Counted from the stretch's first letter, positions 17,969 to 26,679 are shown. The stretch is 62,521 nucleotides of DNA from Solihabitans fulvus (GCF_008386585.1 NZ_VUOB01000052.1:38643-101163), one strand, 5' to 3'. The notes: generated by a model from the letters alone, not told the origin. Program-made: numbers and translations.

Positions 17969-18835
17969 ATGGGACAGGCTCGCCAGACTCTGGAGCGCAG
18001 ACAGCTCGGGCTGACGCTGCGTCGGTTGCGGGTCAAGGCGGCCCTGCCCCAACAGGTCGCCGCCGACGCGATCGGCAAGGTGCGCTCCAGGGTCGTGGCC
18101 CTTGAGGACGGCACGGCGACCGCGACGCAGGAGGATCTGACCAGGTTACTGGACTGCTACGGGGTGACCGGAGACGAGCGGGAAACGGTCTTCGCGCTCG
18201 GCGCGCAGGCGCGGACGCGGCAGCGAAAACGCATTCACACCGACCTGCTGCCCGGTTCGTTCCAGCGGTTCGCCGACCTCGAGGCGAATGCGTGCACCGT
18301 CAGCAGTTTCGAACAGAGCATCGTCCCCGGTGTGCTTCAGTCGCCTGACTATGTTCGCGCCGCGCTCGGCGAATGGGACGACGTCTGGCCGGCGTCCTCG
18401 GCGGCCGAGTCGGAGGAGCGAATGTCGTTCCGGCTCGCGCGGCAGGCCAGGACCCTGGGTGTCGAAGGGCCGAAGGGCCTGCACATTGTGGTGGCGGAAG
18501 ACGCGCTACGCGCCGTTGTCGGATCGCCCGATGTCATGCGGGAGCAGCTGCTGCACATTCTCCGGTTGGTGCAGGAGCGTCCCGGCCTGGTCGTGCAGGT
18601 GTTGCCGCGCACGGCGACCGTCAACCCTGCCCGCGGTGGCGGTTTGACGCTTTTCGACTTCGGTGACAGGGCGGACCCGATCGGTTACTCCTCGGTGATC
18701 TACGGTCCGTCCCTATACTTCGACGAGGAACCTGACACCACAGTTCTGACGCGGCTGTTCGCTGCGGCGAGCCAACGCGCATTGGCACCTGAGCAGTCGC
18801 GAACGCTGACCGAGACGATCCTCAGGGAGATCTGA
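17969..18835 (+). CDS. XRE-family regulator with DUF5753 (Scr1-like)
   Basis: This 288-aa protein has an N-terminal Cro/C1-type helix-turn-helix (about residues 10-75). It includes LRRLRVKAALPQQVAADAIG, with SRVVALEDGTATATQEDL as the later helices. A DUF5753 domain fills the rest (IVPGVLQSPDYVRAAL, ERMSFRLARQARTLG, LTLFDFGDRADPIGY). GGAGG lies 9 bases before ATG 17969, which is preferred to ATG 17945. Such proteins are typically partnered with a small DUF397 protein that binds and inhibits them, and the next gene is exactly that. The two overlap by one base (TGATG). The pair is characteristic of actinomycetes, where homologues affect development and antibiotic production. Confidence 0.92.
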   Translation: MGQARQTLERRQLGLTLRRLRVKAALPQQVAADAIGKVRSRVVALEDGTATATQEDLTRLLDCYGVTGDERETVFALGAQARTRQRKRIHTDLLPGSFQRFADLEANACTVSSFEQSIVPGVLQSPDYVRAALGEWDDVWPASSAAESEERMSFRLARQARTLGVEGPKGLHIVVAEDALRAVVGSPDVMREQLLHILRLVQERPGLVVQVLPRTATVNPARGGGLTLFDFGDRADPIGYSSVIYGPSLYFDEEPDTTVLTRLFAAASQRALAPEQSRTLTETILREI

Positions 18836-19089
18836 TGTCGGACGCCGGGTGGTTCAAGAGCAGCCGCGGTTCGGGCGGCGGCGACAACCGTGTCGCGGTG
18901 TGGTTCAAGAGCAGCCACAGCTCGGCCGGCAGCGACAACTGCGTCGAGGTGCGGTTGTCCGCGACCGCCGTCGGCGTTCGGGACTCCAAGAACCACGCCG
19001 GCCCGGCGATGACCTTCGCCCCGGCCCGGTGGAACGCGTTCCTGGCCGGGGCGAAGTCCTGCGAGTTCGACCTGCCCCGCTGGCTGTAG
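18835..19089 (+). CDS. DUF397 protein with duplicated N-terminal motif
   Basis: This 84-aa protein starts at the ATG overlapping the XRE stop. It carries the DUF397 pattern WFKSS...DNCVEV...VRDSK...FAPARWNAFLAG. The first part is duplicated: WFKSSRGSGGGDNRVAV is followed directly by WFKSSHSSAGSDNCVEV. Only the second copy has the usual Cys. The duplication comes from an in-frame tandem repeat at DNA level around 18849-18947. DUF397 proteins are thought to act as partners of the adjacent XRE/DUF5753 regulators. The duplicated front may alter that interaction. Confidence 0.88.
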   Translation: MSDAGWFKSSRGSGGGDNRVAVWFKSSHSSAGSDNCVEVRLSATAVGVRDSKNHAGPAMTFAPARWNAFLAGAKSCEFDLPRWL

Positions 19090-19245
19090 TGACCTGCGAC
19101 GTTGTTGACGGTGTCAGCGGCGAGTCGCCTTGATCACGAAGAAGACCGCCCTGTGTGGTGGAGCTGGCTAGAGCGGTGTCCTGGAATGTTGTCGGAAGGA
19201 CCTGGCGAGCGTTTCTGGACACCGCACTAGACCAAGGGCGCTCGG

Positions 19246-22023
19246 CTACTCGGGGCTGTCGAGGCCGGCGAGACTGGCTCGCACGTCTTCGGTCTCCGGC
19301 GCGCCGAGGTCCTCGAAGATGGTGACCGCCTTGAGCCATGCCTCCCTGGCGGAGTCCTGCCGTCCGGTCGCGCGCAGGACCGCGCCAAGGATGTGCAGCG
19401 AGAAGGCTTCCAGGTAGCGGTTGTCGCTCTGGCGGAAGACGTCCAACGCCCGTCGCAGATAGCCGACCGCCTCGGGGAACCGGCGCAGATGGTGGTGTGC
19501 CTCGCCGAGGTTGTGCAGCGCGAAGCCCTCGATGTAGCGGTTGTCGGTGTCGCGCGCCAAAGTCAGCGCCTGGTGCAGATAGTCGACCGCTTCCGGATAC
19601 CTTCGCAGTTCTCGCAGGCAGTCACCGATGTTGTTCAACGTCGCGGCCTCGCCATGCACGTCGTTGGTCTCGCGGCAGGCGACCAGCGCCAGCCTGTGGT
19701 GATCGAGGGCCTGGTCGACCTGCCCGAGGCCGTGATAGAGGCGGCCGAGATTGACCAGTGTGGCGCCCTCGGTCCAGCGATCGCCCGTCGCGCGAGCGAT
19801 GTCCTTGGCCTGTCCTAGGCAGTCCAGCGCCCTGTCGAACTGTCTCAGGTCCTCGTAGGCGATCCCGAGCTTGCCAAGGACAAGGGCCTCGCGCTCGCGG
19901 TCGCCCAGCCGCCGGAACGCGGTCAGCGCGAGGCCGTGCGTGCTGATCCAGTCGTCCCAGTGCTTGCGCAGGTTGAAGAATCCCGACAGCAGCAGCGCGA
20001 GTTTCCCCACGGTCTCGTGCTCGTCGAGTTCGGCGGCGCGGCCGATCGCGGCGACGAGGTTGGCGCGCTCGACCTCGCACCAGTCCAGCGCCCGGTCCCG
20101 GGACGCGAAGGCCATCGGCGGGCAGGCTCCGCGCGGCGGGGCGAGTTGGACGAAACGGCGCCGGGGTCGCATGGTGAGAGCCCGGTCGGCGGCACTCGCC
20201 GAATGGAGACACCACTCGAACGCGAGTCGCAGCGCATCCGTTCGGCCCTGCTCGGGCTCGTCACGGTCGGCGCAGTCGGCGGCGTGCTGGCGGAGCAGGT
20301 CATGGAACCGGTACCGGCCGGGGATGTCCTGCTGGAGCAGGTGCATGTCGACCAACTCCTCCAGCAGCCGTTCGGCGTCCTCCTGGCCAGTGCCGGTGAG
20401 GGCGGCGGCGACGCAGGCGTCGAAATCCGCGCCAGGGACGAGGCCGAGCAGCCGGAACAGCCGCCGCTGCTCGGCGGTGAGCTGGTGGTAGGACAGCTCG
20501 AACGCCGTGGTCACGCCACTGTCCTCGATCGTCAGCTCAGTCAGTCGCTGCCGTCGTTCAGACAACCGGTGAGCAAGGTGCGCGACCGTCCAGGCAGGGC
20601 GATTGCGGAGGCGGGCGGCGGCGATGCGGATCGCCAGCGGCAGCTGGCCGCACAGCGCCACGACCGCGCGGACCTGCTCTGGCTCGGCCGCGGCCCGATC
20701 GTGTCCGACCACGCGAGCGAACAGGTCCGTCGCGTCGTCCACCGGGAGCACGTCCAAAGAGACGACGCTCGCGGCGTCGAGGTCGGAGAGCCGGCGTCGG
20801 CTGGTCACCAGGACCAGGCATCCCGAGGCGCCGAGGAGGAGGGGCCGGACCTGGGCCGCCGTGGCGGCATTGTCCAGCACTACCAACGCTTTCCGCTCGG
20901 CCAGCTCGGATCGCCACAGGGCCGACCGCTCGTCGAGGTCCTGCGGGATCCTGCTGCCCGGCACGCCGACGGCCCGGAGCAGGGCGTCCAGAGCGGTCAC
21001 CGGTTCGGTCGCGCGGTGGTCCGGCGTGTGGCCGTGCAGGTCGATGAACAACTGGGCGTCGGGGTAGCGGCCGGCGAGGTGGTGCGCGGCGTGGATGGCC
21101 AGCGCGGTCTTGCCGATCCCCGCCATGCCGTCGATGGCCTGGATGACGACGGCCGCTCCGGAGGCGTCGTCCTCGGGCAGCACGGCGAGCAGACCCGCCA
21201 GGTCCGTGTCGCGGCCGGTGAAGTCGATGATGTCGTGGGGTAGGTCGTTGCGGCGCAACGGCGGATCGGCGGACGGCGATGCCGTCAGCTCCGGGTCGCG
21301 TCGCAGGATCCGTTGGTGGAGTTCCCGTAGCTGCGTCCCCGGGTCGACGCCCAGTTCCTCCACCAGTGTCTGCTGGACGGTCCGAAAGGCGTGCAGCGCC
21401 TCGGCGCGCCGGCCCGAACCGTGCAGGGCCAGTATCAGGTCGCCGTGCAGTCGTTCCCGAAATCGGTGCGCGGCGACCAGGTCGCGCAGCTCGGGCACGA
21501 GTTCGGCGTGCCGACCGAGCGCGAGGTCTGTGTCGATACGTGCTTCGAGCGCGGTGAGTCGTTCCTCCTCGAGCCGGGCGGCCCGCGTTCGGACCTGTCG
21601 GCTCGCCACTCCTCCGCACGCCGGTCCCCGCCACAGGGCCAACGCCGACCGGAACTCCTCGGCGGCGTCGGATGGTCGGTCCGCGGCACGGGCACGCCGG
21701 ACGTGGTCACGGAACACCTCGAGGTCAAGCTCACCGGCCTCGGTGCGTAGTCGGTAGCCTGCGGTGAAGGTGATGCGCCGATCGGCGCCCGGTTCCGTGG
21801 CCGCGAGGACGCGTCGCAGCCGGAAGACGTAGGTCCGCAGCGCGGCGGCGGCGTTGGCGGGCGGGGCGTCGTGCCAGAGGGCGTCGGTGAGCTGGTCGAC
21901 CGGCACCACATGATTGGCGTGCAACAGGAGCGTCGACAACAGCGTGAGCTGCCTCGATCCGGCCAGGCGGGCGGTGCCGGCCGTTCCGGACACCTCGACC
22001 GAACCCAGGATCCGAAACTCCAT
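19246..22023 (-). CDS. AfsR-like SARP/NB-ARC/TPR transcriptional regulator 5
   Basis: This 925-aa regulator has a winged helix (MEFRILGSVEVSG), BTAD (LVEELGVDPGTQL), NB-ARC with P-loop GMAGIGKTA near 301, Walker B ALVVLDNAATAAQ and FHDLLRQHA near 574. TPRs of 40 residues follow, several beginning LGRLYHGLGQVDQALDH-like. It ends EDLGAPETEDVRASL, related to regulators 1 and 4. ATG 22023 follows GGAGGG. Its C-terminal sensor region differs from the others more than the ATPase core does, fitting a shared signalling core with different inputs. It converges on the XRE-DUF397 pair and lies downstream of the gntP-type gene on the same strand, separated by a terminator hairpin. Confidence 0.95.
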   Translation of the reverse strand: MEFRILGSVEVSGTAGTARLAGSRQLTLLSTLLLHANHVVPVDQLTDALWHDAPPANAAAALRTYVFRLRRVLAATEPGADRRITFTAGYRLRTEAGELDLEVFRDHVRRARAADRPSDAAEEFRSALALWRGPACGGVASRQVRTRAARLEEERLTALEARIDTDLALGRHAELVPELRDLVAAHRFRERLHGDLILALHGSGRRAEALHAFRTVQQTLVEELGVDPGTQLRELHQRILRRDPELTASPSADPPLRRNDLPHDIIDFTGRDTDLAGLLAVLPEDDASGAAVVIQAIDGMAGIGKTALAIHAAHHLAGRYPDAQLFIDLHGHTPDHRATEPVTALDALLRAVGVPGSRIPQDLDERSALWRSELAERKALVVLDNAATAAQVRPLLLGASGCLVLVTSRRRLSDLDAASVVSLDVLPVDDATDLFARVVGHDRAAAEPEQVRAVVALCGQLPLAIRIAAARLRNRPAWTVAHLAHRLSERRQRLTELTIEDSGVTTAFELSYHQLTAEQRRLFRLLGLVPGADFDACVAAALTGTGQEDAERLLEELVDMHLLQQDIPGRYRFHDLLRQHAADCADRDEPEQGRTDALRLAFEWCLHSASAADRALTMRPRRRFVQLAPPRGACPPMAFASRDRALDWCEVERANLVAAIGRAAELDEHETVGKLALLLSGFFNLRKHWDDWISTHGLALTAFRRLGDREREALVLGKLGIAYEDLRQFDRALDCLGQAKDIARATGDRWTEGATLVNLGRLYHGLGQVDQALDHHRLALVACRETNDVHGEAATLNNIGDCLRELRRYPEAVDYLHQALTLARDTDNRYIEGFALHNLGEAHHHLRRFPEAVGYLRRALDVFRQSDNRYLEAFSLHILGAVLRATGRQDSAREAWLKAVTIFEDLGAPETEDVRASLAGLDSPE

Positions 22024-22092
22024 GGCCGCCCTCCGGTGCGCCCGACCGGTCGCCTCGGCATGCCGCGTCCCGAACCCTCGACCGACCGCGCC

Positions 22093-22098
22093 ACTGTA
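22093..22098 (-). promoter_or_regulatory. Candidate -10 element of regulator 5
   Basis: Minus-strand TACAGT followed by GG, 70 bases before ATG 22023, in the context GGATACAGTGG. Confidence 0.45.
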
Positions 22099-22108
22099 TC
22101 CGCCCGTC

Positions 22109-22140
22109 GGAGTGCCAGCACGGGTCCATGCCGGCACTCC
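22109..22140 (-). terminator. Terminator hairpin after the gntP-type gene
   Basis: GGAGTGCC (22109-22116) and GGCACTCC (22133-22140) are perfect complements. The stem can extend inward through GC pairs and one wobble. It lies about 30 bases beyond the permease stop and just upstream of the regulator 5 promoter, insulating the two. Confidence 0.6.
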
Positions 22141-22171
22141 GACCCACGGGTTGCGTCCCAGGTCGCTACAC

Positions 22172-23578
22172 CTAGACCACCACGCTCAACAGCGCCGCCA
22201 TCCCGAAGCCGACCAGCGACAGGATGGTCTCCAGCGCGGTCCAGCTCTTCAGCGTCTCCTTCACCGGAATGCCGAAGTACCGCGACACGATCCAGAACCC
22301 GCCGTCGTTGACGTGCGAGGCGATGATCGACCCCGCCGCGATGGACACCGCGATCAGCGCCAGCTGCGGCTGCGAGTAGCCGTGGTCCACCACCAGCGGC
22401 GCGACGATCCCGCCCGTGGTGACGATCGCGACCGTCGCCGAGCCCTGCGCGATCCGCAGCCCACAGCTGATCACGTACGCCAACGCGATCACCGGGAGCC
22501 CTGCCGAGGACAGCGTGTCCGCCAACGCCTTGCCAACGCCGGTCGCCGAGAGCACCGCGCCGAAGAAGCCGCCAGCGCCGACCACCAACAGGATCATCGC
22601 GACCGGGCGCAGCGAAGCCGCCGACAGCTCGGCGATGTCCTTGCGGCTCAGCCCCCGCCGGAAGCCAAGCAGCCAGAACGCCAACAGCACCGCGATTGTC
22701 AGCGCGACCGCCGGCGTGCCGAGGAACGTCGTCACGCCGACCACCGCCGAACCCTTGGGCAGCGCGATGCTGCCGAAGGTGCCGAGCAGGATCAGCACCA
22801 GCGGGATCCCGATGATCGTCGACACCAGGCCGAGCGACGGCTCGGGTCGGTCCTCGCCCTGCTCCTTGGCCTTCTCCGCCGCGGCCAGCATCTCCGCCGG
22901 CACCGGCAGGTCGATCCGCTTGCCGATCCACGACGAGAACAGGACACCGCCGACGAACCACGCCGGCAGCGCGCACGCCAGGCCCATGATGATGATCCAG
23001 CCGAGGCTCACGCCGAGCAGCCCGGCCACCGCGACCGGACCGGGGTGCGGCGGCATGAACGCGTGCATCACCGAGAGGCCCGCCAGCAACGGCATGCTGT
23101 ACAGCACGATCGACCTGCCGCCCTGCTTCGCGGCGACGTAGACCAGCGGCGCCAGCACGAAGATGCCGATGTCGAAGAACACCGGGATGCCGAAGATCAA
23201 CCCGGACAGGCCCATCGCGAGCGGCGCGCGCCGTTCGCCGAACGCCCGCAGCAGCGACCTGGTCAGCACCTGCGCCCCGCCGGACGCCTCCAGGATCGCG
23301 CCGAGCAGCGTGCCGAGCCCGATGATCGCGGCGATGTGCCCGAGGATGCCGCCGAAGCCGCCCTCCAGCAGCGACGAGGAGCTCTTCTGCGCCGAGCCGA
23401 CGATCTTCTCCACCGGCAGGCCGGCGGCCAGCGCGACGAGCAGGCCGACGATGAGCAGCGAGATGAACGGCTCGACCTTGTACTTGATGATGAGCAGGAG
23501 TAGCAGGGCGATGCCGACCGCCGACAACGTCAGCAGTCCGGCGGTGTCGTGTTGTAACCAGTGCGTGAATCCGGGCAC
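22172..23578 (-). CDS. GntP-family sugar-acid permease (gluconate:H+ symporter type)
   Basis: This 468-aa protein has roughly 12-14 hydrophobic segments and family landmarks such as GLPVEKIVGSAQKSSSSLLEGGFGGILGHIAAI, MPPHPGPVAVAGLLG and ASHVNDGGFWIVSRYFG. GntP/GntT members take up gluconate and related hydroxy or amino sugar acids with protons; some relatives carry D-serine. GTG 23578 follows AGGAG with a 6-base gap. It is the last gene of a three-gene minus-strand operon behind the PLP deaminase and the N-acyl-D-amino-acid deacylase, with a 52-base gap to the latter. The context suggests the imported compound is the deacylase or deaminase substrate, such as an (N-acyl) amino sugar acid, rather than gluconate itself. 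Confidence 0.92.
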   Translation of the reverse strand: MPGFTHWLQHDTAGLLTLSAVGIALLLLLIIKYKVEPFISLLIVGLLVALAAGLPVEKIVGSAQKSSSSLLEGGFGGILGHIAAIIGLGTLLGAILEASGGAQVLTRSLLRAFGERRAPLAMGLSGLIFGIPVFFDIGIFVLAPLVYVAAKQGGRSIVLYSMPLLAGLSVMHAFMPPHPGPVAVAGLLGVSLGWIIIMGLACALPAWFVGGVLFSSWIGKRIDLPVPAEMLAAAEKAKEQGEDRPEPSLGLVSTIIGIPLVLILLGTFGSIALPKGSAVVGVTTFLGTPAVALTIAVLLAFWLLGFRRGLSRKDIAELSAASLRPVAMILLVVGAGGFFGAVLSATGVGKALADTLSSAGLPVIALAYVISCGLRIAQGSATVAIVTTGGIVAPLVVDHGYSQPQLALIAVSIAAGSIIASHVNDGGFWIVSRYFGIPVKETLKSWTALETILSLVGFGMAALLSVVV

Positions 23579-23630
23579 GAGCGGCTCCTGGGTCCAGGGG
23601 GAGGAGGACCTTGCGGGTGGAACAGTGAGG

Positions 23631-25238
23631 CTAGGAGAGCCGCTGTCCACTCGCGAGGGTGTTGCGCACCGACCGGCCTGGCAGCGCGCCGGTGTGCGCT
23701 CCGTCGTCGATCACCGGCACTCCGTTGACCAGCACGTGGGGGATGCCGACGGCCTGCTGCCTCGGCTCGTCGAAGGTGGCGGTGTCCGCGACCGTCTCGG
23801 GATCGAACAGGACCAGGTCGGCCGCGTAGCCCTCGCGGACCAGGCCCCGGTCGGTCAGCCGGAGCCGCCGCGCGGCCCGCCCGGTGAGGTGCGCGACGCA
23901 CTCCTCCAGCCCGAGCACGCCGAGTTCGCGCACGTAGTGCCCGAGGTAGCGGGGGAACGTGCCCCACGCGCGCGGATGCGGGCGGTCGCCGACCAACAGC
24001 CCGTCGCTGCCGCCGGTGTGCGCGGGGTGTCGCATGATCGCCCGCACGTTGTCCTCGTGGCCGACGTGCATCAGGCAGGACGTGCCGAGCCGTTCCGAGA
24101 CCAGCACGGAGAAGTACAGCTCGGCCGGGGTGCTACCGGTGCGCCGTGCCGACTCGGCGACGCTGTGGCCGACCAGGTGCGTGTTGTCCGCCAGCCGAAC
24201 GCCGTTGATCTCGATGCTGTCCCAGTCGACCGGCACACCGTGGCAGCCGTCGGAGCCGGTCTCCTCAATCTCGCCGCGGATCCGTTCGCGAACGTCCACA
24301 TCGGACAGTCGAGCGACGGTCGCGTCCTGACCACCCTCGGTGGCCCAGCTCGGCAGCAGCGCGGACAGGTAGGTCGCGCCGGGCAGGTACGGGTAGCTGT
24401 CCAGCGTGATGTCGCAGCCGTCCGCGAGCGCGTCGTCCAGCAGCGCCAACATCTCCCCGGCTCGACCGGCGTTCACGGGGAAGTTCATGGTGGCGTGCGC
24501 GAGGTGCAGCGGGCAGCCAGAGCGCCGGGACACCTCGACCATCTCCGCGTACGCCGCCACCGCGCCAGCGCCGTAGCTGCGGTGGTGCGGGCTGTAGTAG
24601 CCGCCGCGCGCGGCGACGACCTCGCACAGCGCCACCAGTTCGTCGGTGTCGGCGTACATGCCCGGCGTGTAGGTCAGGCCAGAGGACAGCCCGAGCGCGC
24701 CCTGCGCGAGGGAGTCCGCCAGCACGGCGCGCATGGCGTCCAGCTCGGCCGGAGTGGCTTTCCTTGCCTCCCAACCGAGGCAGAGCATCCGCAGCGTGCC
24801 CTGCGGCACCAGGTAGGCGGCGTTCACGGCGACGCCCCGGTCCAGCCGGTCCAGGTACTCGCCGACCGAACGCCAGTCCCAGTCGAAGCCGGCCGGATCG
24901 TCGTTCCAGCCGGCGAGCTGGCCGCGCAGCGCGGCCAGCACGGCGTCGTCGACCGGCGCGTAGGACAGGCCGTCCTGGCCGAGCACCTCGCACGTCACGC
25001 CCTGGGACACCTTGGCGAGGTGGTCGGGACGCGCGAGGATCTGGAGGTCGGAGTGCGAGTGCATGTCGATGAACCCCGGCGCGAGCGCGAGCCCGGCCGC
25101 GTCGACGACGCGCGCGCCGCCGAGCCGCCGGTCCCGGTCGATCGCGGCGATCCGGCCGTGCCGCACACCGACGTCGGCCCGGTAGGCGGGCGCGCCGGTG
25201 CCGTCGACGACCAGCGCGCCCGCGAACACGATGTCCAC
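23631..25238 (-). CDS. N-acyl-D-amino-acid deacylase (D-aminoacylase, amidohydrolase superfamily)
   Basis: This 535-aa cytoplasmic amidohydrolase starts VDIVFAGALVVDGTG and has the metal-binding GFIDMHSHSD with His60 and His62. Other landmarks are HHRSYG, LHLAHATMNFP, DSYPYLPGATYLSALLP, LVGHSVAES and GGSDGLLVGDRPHPRAWGTFPR, the hallmark stretch of D-aminoacylases. The family hydrolyses the amide of N-acyl-D-amino acids to release the free D-amino acid. GTG 25238 was chosen because the conserved beta-strand starts there, with AAGGGCGG upstream. It lies 35 bases after the PLP deaminase and 52 before the GntP permease. In this setting it may remove the acetyl group from an N-acetyl amino sugar acid; D-configured C2 of such a compound matches a D-amino acid. 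Confidence 0.9.
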   Translation of the reverse strand: MDIVFAGALVVDGTGAPAYRADVGVRHGRIAAIDRDRRLGGARVVDAAGLALAPGFIDMHSHSDLQILARPDHLAKVSQGVTCEVLGQDGLSYAPVDDAVLAALRGQLAGWNDDPAGFDWDWRSVGEYLDRLDRGVAVNAAYLVPQGTLRMLCLGWEARKATPAELDAMRAVLADSLAQGALGLSSGLTYTPGMYADTDELVALCEVVAARGGYYSPHHRSYGAGAVAAYAEMVEVSRRSGCPLHLAHATMNFPVNAGRAGEMLALLDDALADGCDITLDSYPYLPGATYLSALLPSWATEGGQDATVARLSDVDVRERIRGEIEETGSDGCHGVPVDWDSIEINGVRLADNTHLVGHSVAESARRTGSTPAELYFSVLVSERLGTSCLMHVGHEDNVRAIMRHPAHTGGSDGLLVGDRPHPRAWGTFPRYLGHYVRELGVLGLEECVAHLTGRAARRLRLTDRGLVREGYAADLVLFDPETVADTATFDEPRQQAVGIPHVLVNGVPVIDDGAHTGALPGRSVRNTLASGQRLS

Positions 25239-25273
25239 GTGGTGGACCGCCCTTCTTGGCTGGGAACGGGAGG

Positions 25274-26569
25274 TCAGAAGTAGGTGCGGACGAGGTCGAC
25301 GACGACGGTGCCGTCGACCACCGGCAGGAGCTGCCACTTGTCGAACACCGTGCAGGGGTGCGAAAGGCCGAGCCCGATCCAGTCGCCGACCTCGACCGCG
25401 TTCGCCCTGTCCAGCGCGAGGAACGCGTGCTGGTCGTTGAGCGCGGTGACGCGGCAGTCGGTCAGCGGCGACACCGTGCCGTCCTTGCCGCGCAACAACT
25501 GCGGCTCGGGCAGGCCCTCGTCGAAGGACGCGTCCCGCTTGCCGATCGTCAGCAGGGCCAGGTCCGGCTGCGGCCGCGAGGTGACCTGCGCCCACGCCCG
25601 CAGCGCCGGGCGGAACGGCGCGTCGCCCGCGCCCCGGCCGAACGGCGAGATGCCCCGGTAGAAACCGTCGTCGTGGGTCACGTACGCGCCGCTGCGCAGC
25701 ACCGGGACCACGGGCAGCGACTCGGGCCACGGCCCGGCGATGGCCGCCGCCACCTGGTCGAAGTAGGCGCTGCCGCCCGCGGTGACGATCACCTCGGTCA
25801 GCCCGTCGAAGTGCCCGGAGTCGGCCAGCGTCAGGGTCAGCGCCCGCAGGTCGCTCACATACAAGTCCACTGTGGACAGTGCGCCTGTGGAGGCGTCGTG
25901 CGCCAGCGCGCCCTCGTAGCCGGCGACGCCGGCCAGTCGCAGCACCGGGCTTGCGGCGACGGCCTCGGCGACCGCCACCGCCGTGGCCCGGTCGCGCGCG
26001 CCGGTCCTGCCGCCGGGCGCGCCCAGTTCCACCAGCACGTCCACCGGCCGGCTCGGCGCGGCCGCGCGCAGCGCCTCGGTCATCAGCTCGACCCCGCGCA
26101 CGGAGTCGACCCAGCTGGAGAACGCGAACCCCGGGTCCGCGTCGAGTTCGGCGGCCAGCCAGCGCAGCGCCGCGGGGTCGAGCAGCTGGTTGGCCAGCAG
26201 CACCCGCGCGACACCGAACGCCCGGTACACGCGCAGCTGACTCGCGTTGGCCGCCGTCATGCCCCACGCGCCGAGGTCGAGCTGCCGCTGGAACAGCTGC
26301 GGTGCCATCGTGGTCTTGCCGTGCGGCGCGAGCCGGACGCCCCGCTGCGCGCACCAGCGCGCCATGGTGGCGAGGTTGTGCTCCAGCGCCGCCGAGTCGA
26401 GCACCACCAGCGGGCCGACGAAGCCGTCGGCGAACAGGTCCAGCCCGCGCTCGGCGACCTCGCCGAGGGTGGCGCCGAAGGTCGTCGCGGGCAGGCCCTT
26501 GAACCGCCAGTCGATCCGCTCGGTCCGGATCCCGGCGACCGCGTCCCGGTCGATGCTGCTGGGCTGCAC
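25274..26569 (-). CDS. PLP-dependent fold-III amino acid deaminase (D-serine dehydratase/D-threonine aldolase-like)
   Basis: This 431-aa enzyme has the alanine-racemase-type barrel with the Schiff-base lysine in APHGKTTMAP (Lys85), the phosphate-binding VTAGGSAYF and a C-terminal domain with SHPCTVFDKW. The His-x-Cys pair near residues 404-406 corresponds to the zinc ligands of eukaryotic-type D-serine dehydratase. The family eliminates water or cleaves beta-hydroxy-D-amino acids, giving an enamine that becomes a 2-keto acid and ammonia. GTG 26569 follows GGAAGGGGATCGAC. It is the first gene of the minus-strand operon and faces a 2-keto-3-deoxygluconate-type kinase and RidA across a 110-base promoter region. 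Acting on D-glucosaminate it would give 2-keto-3-deoxygluconate. That assignment is inferred from context. Confidence 0.88.
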   Translation of the reverse strand: MQPSSIDRDAVAGIRTERIDWRFKGLPATTFGATLGEVAERGLDLFADGFVGPLVVLDSAALEHNLATMARWCAQRGVRLAPHGKTTMAPQLFQRQLDLGAWGMTAANASQLRVYRAFGVARVLLANQLLDPAALRWLAAELDADPGFAFSSWVDSVRGVELMTEALRAAAPSRPVDVLVELGAPGGRTGARDRATAVAVAEAVAASPVLRLAGVAGYEGALAHDASTGALSTVDLYVSDLRALTLTLADSGHFDGLTEVIVTAGGSAYFDQVAAAIAGPWPESLPVVPVLRSGAYVTHDDGFYRGISPFGRGAGDAPFRPALRAWAQVTSRPQPDLALLTIGKRDASFDEGLPEPQLLRGKDGTVSPLTDCRVTALNDQHAFLALDRANAVEVGDWIGLGLSHPCTVFDKWQLLPVVDGTVVVDLVRTYF

Positions 26570-26595
26570 GTCGATCCCCTTCCGGTTGCGTCACC

Positions 26596-26611
26596 TGCAA
26601 CGATGGTTGCA
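26596..26611. promoter_or_regulatory. Candidate operator in the divergent promoter of the catabolic operons
   Basis: TGCAAC-GATG-GTTGCA is a perfect 6+6 inverted repeat midway between the divergent deaminase and kinase genes. A third half-site GTTGC occurs at 26585-26589. The right half overlaps TTGCAC, a possible -35 for the kinase operon, with TAGCAT at 26632-26637 as -10 (19-base spacer). The IclR-family product of the gene at 27785 is the obvious candidate ligand. Confidence 0.55.
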
Positions 26612-26679
26612 CGATGTGATGCGGAGGTGTGTAGCATTCCGGTCGCCCGCCGTCAACGGAAGGACTGTCGGAGGAATGC

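Noticed and set aside
19227..19235. CTAGACCA half of a DasR box near the end of regulator 5
   Set aside because: The left half of the consensus is absent and the site lies between convergent gene ends, where a repressor site makes little sense. The similar half-site near 22171 overlaps the permease stop and is also a chance match.
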